Source: Bacteroidota bacterium (GTDB lineage: Bacteria; Bacteroidota; Bacteroidia; JABDFU01). Taken from it: DNA of 35,442 nucleotides. The translations under genes and the position numbers were made by a program. The notes beneath the pieces were generated by a model. The model had not been told where the DNA came from and made no database searches. It was given only the letters and a program-made list of their open reading frames with translations. Shown here one piece after another: positions 34,819-35,442 of the stretch (position 1 is the first letter of the stretch; each line of letters begins with the position of its first letter). The stretch spans positions 1 to 35,442 of the forward strand of contig JABDEY010000016.1 in NCBI GenBank assembly GCA_013286805.1. Reading direction: 5' to 3'.

Positions 34819-35010
34819 TTATCGTAGGAGAGCCACAAACCCTTCTTTCGTTACTAGTGAACCATTAATCATCTTTGCATTCAGATAATATGTAAAAGCA
34901 CCGGAGTTGCAAAGTTCTCCCTTGTATTTCCCATCCCAGCCATTATTTAAATTGGTAGTCTCAAAAACTTTCTCGCCCCATCGGTTGAAGACCAGAAAAT
35001 TGAAAGACTG
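34819..35010 (-). pseudogene. truncated type IX secretion (type B, gliding-type) C-terminal sorting domain
   Basis: The minus strand encodes about 60 residues of a type B sorting domain, with 'LVFNRWGEKVFETTN', 'GWDGKYKGELCNSGAFTYYL' and a final 'KEGFVALLR' before TAA (34819-34821). Such domains direct proteins through the type IX system to the cell surface. The similarity ends near 35010, exactly where plus-strand recombinase homology begins. The rest of the large cargo gene is missing, and the frame beyond is a short non-homologous extension. Confidence 0.7.
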
Positions 35011-35011
35011 A

Positions 35012-35442
35012 ATGCACAAGCCTCGTACTAACCGAAATACTGCAAGAGAACAACTTAGGATTTTAGGTATTGAAAGCAAAAACCGGAAACTAATTAGTTG
35101 TGCTTCAATGGAATGGATTTTTACTAATCCGCTTTATTATGGTGTCATTAAGCGAAATGGTGAATACTACGATGGTAAGTTTGAACCATTGATAACTAAG
35201 GAGTTATTTGATGCTGTGCAAAAAAGGTTAAAGGAGCGTTCGCAGCCAAGAGAAGTCAAGCACCCACATGCTTTTGGATTTTTGGGGTTATTAATGTGTG
35301 GAGAGTGCGGCTGTGCTATTACAGCCCAAGTTGCAAAAGGTAATGGTGGAATTTATCGGTATTACCGCTGCACTAAAGGGAGGGTAAAATGTTCTCAAAG
35401 CTATTTAAGGGAGGACCTGATGAAAAGTCAGTTTGTGTCTGG
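35012..35442 (+). CDS. serine recombinase, C-terminal part (Recombinase domain and zinc ribbon), runs off the window and lacks its catalytic domain
   Basis: An open frame from ATG 35012 continues past the right edge. It carries the end of a Recombinase domain ('EWIFTNPLYYGVIKRNGEYY', 'KFEPLITKELFDAVQKRLK') and the zinc beta ribbon ('GLLMCGECGCAIT', then 'YYRCTKG' and 'KCSQSYL', four Cys). Large serine recombinases normally begin with a catalytic resolvase domain of about 150 residues plus a linker. Here a TGA lies directly before the ATG, and a sorting-domain fragment on the other strand occupies the upstream DNA. I read it as a 5'-truncated gene left by rearrangement, probably of an integrated element. 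Confidence 0.8.
   Translation, partial: MHKPRTNRNTAREQLRILGIESKNRKLISCASMEWIFTNPLYYGVIKRNGEYYDGKFEPLITKELFDAVQKRLKERSQPREVKHPHAFGFLGLLMCGECGCAITAQVAKGNGGIYRYYRCTKGRVKCSQSYLREDLMKSQFVS

Overview
This window looks like chromosomal DNA of a Bacteroidota bacterium. The grounds are an A+T-rich composition, few Shine-Dalgarno sites, a TAnnTTTG-type -7 box, remnants of type IX secretion (gliding-type) C-terminal sorting domains, lipoprotein and outer-membrane barrel genes of Bacteroidota style, and a giant poly-HAMP hybrid kinase. I could not narrow it to a genus. No rRNA, tRNA or CRISPR array was seen.

The main content is a dense two-component/phosphorelay island running from about 0.8 kb to 32.6 kb. 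I count six histidine kinases: 791-2623, 10083-11714, 12541-15030, 15381-17651, 24587-30907 and 30930-32204. There are ten stand-alone receiver proteins and two stand-alone HPt proteins. Only two proteins carry an obvious DNA-binding output: a LytTR regulator (11727-12419) and a Crp/Fnr-type regulator whose N-terminal receiver appears collapsed (8334-9209).

Layout. (i) 1-3441: end of a STAS-like gene, a small membrane protein, a decayed flavoprotein fragment, and a CHASE3 kinase with two receivers. (ii) 3434-9209: metabolic and stress genes, namely a divergent Old Yellow Enzyme, a coiled-coil lipoprotein, a quinone-oxidoreductase-like MDR protein, a DUF2383-like protein, an outer-membrane barrel and the Crp-like regulator. 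(iii) 9351-15376: a tail-anchored receiver, divergent from a HAMP kinase, a LytTR regulator, a hybrid kinase and an HPt. (iv) 22598-15381, minus strand: five receivers (two with C-terminal membrane anchors), then a TonB-dependent receptor, a YfiR-family protein and a CHASE8-HAMP-PAS-PAS kinase. (v) 22985-32610: a second HPt, a helical phasin-like protein, the 2106-residue poly-HAMP hybrid kinase, a REC-kinase and a receiver. (vi) 32825-35442: small secreted or lipoprotein genes mixed with debris, namely two truncated type IX sorting-domain 3' ends and the C-terminal part of a serine recombinase running off the window.

Two points stand out. The first is a YfiR / CHASE8 / TonB-receptor module that appears to route a Yfi-like transenvelope signal into a histidine kinase rather than a diguanylate cyclase. 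The second is a family of receivers with a lengthened beta3-alpha3 loop, three of which end in a single C-terminal membrane helix. I know of no named family for that architecture. Together with orphan HPt proteins they suggest a membrane-localised phosphorelay network, but partner assignments here are inference.
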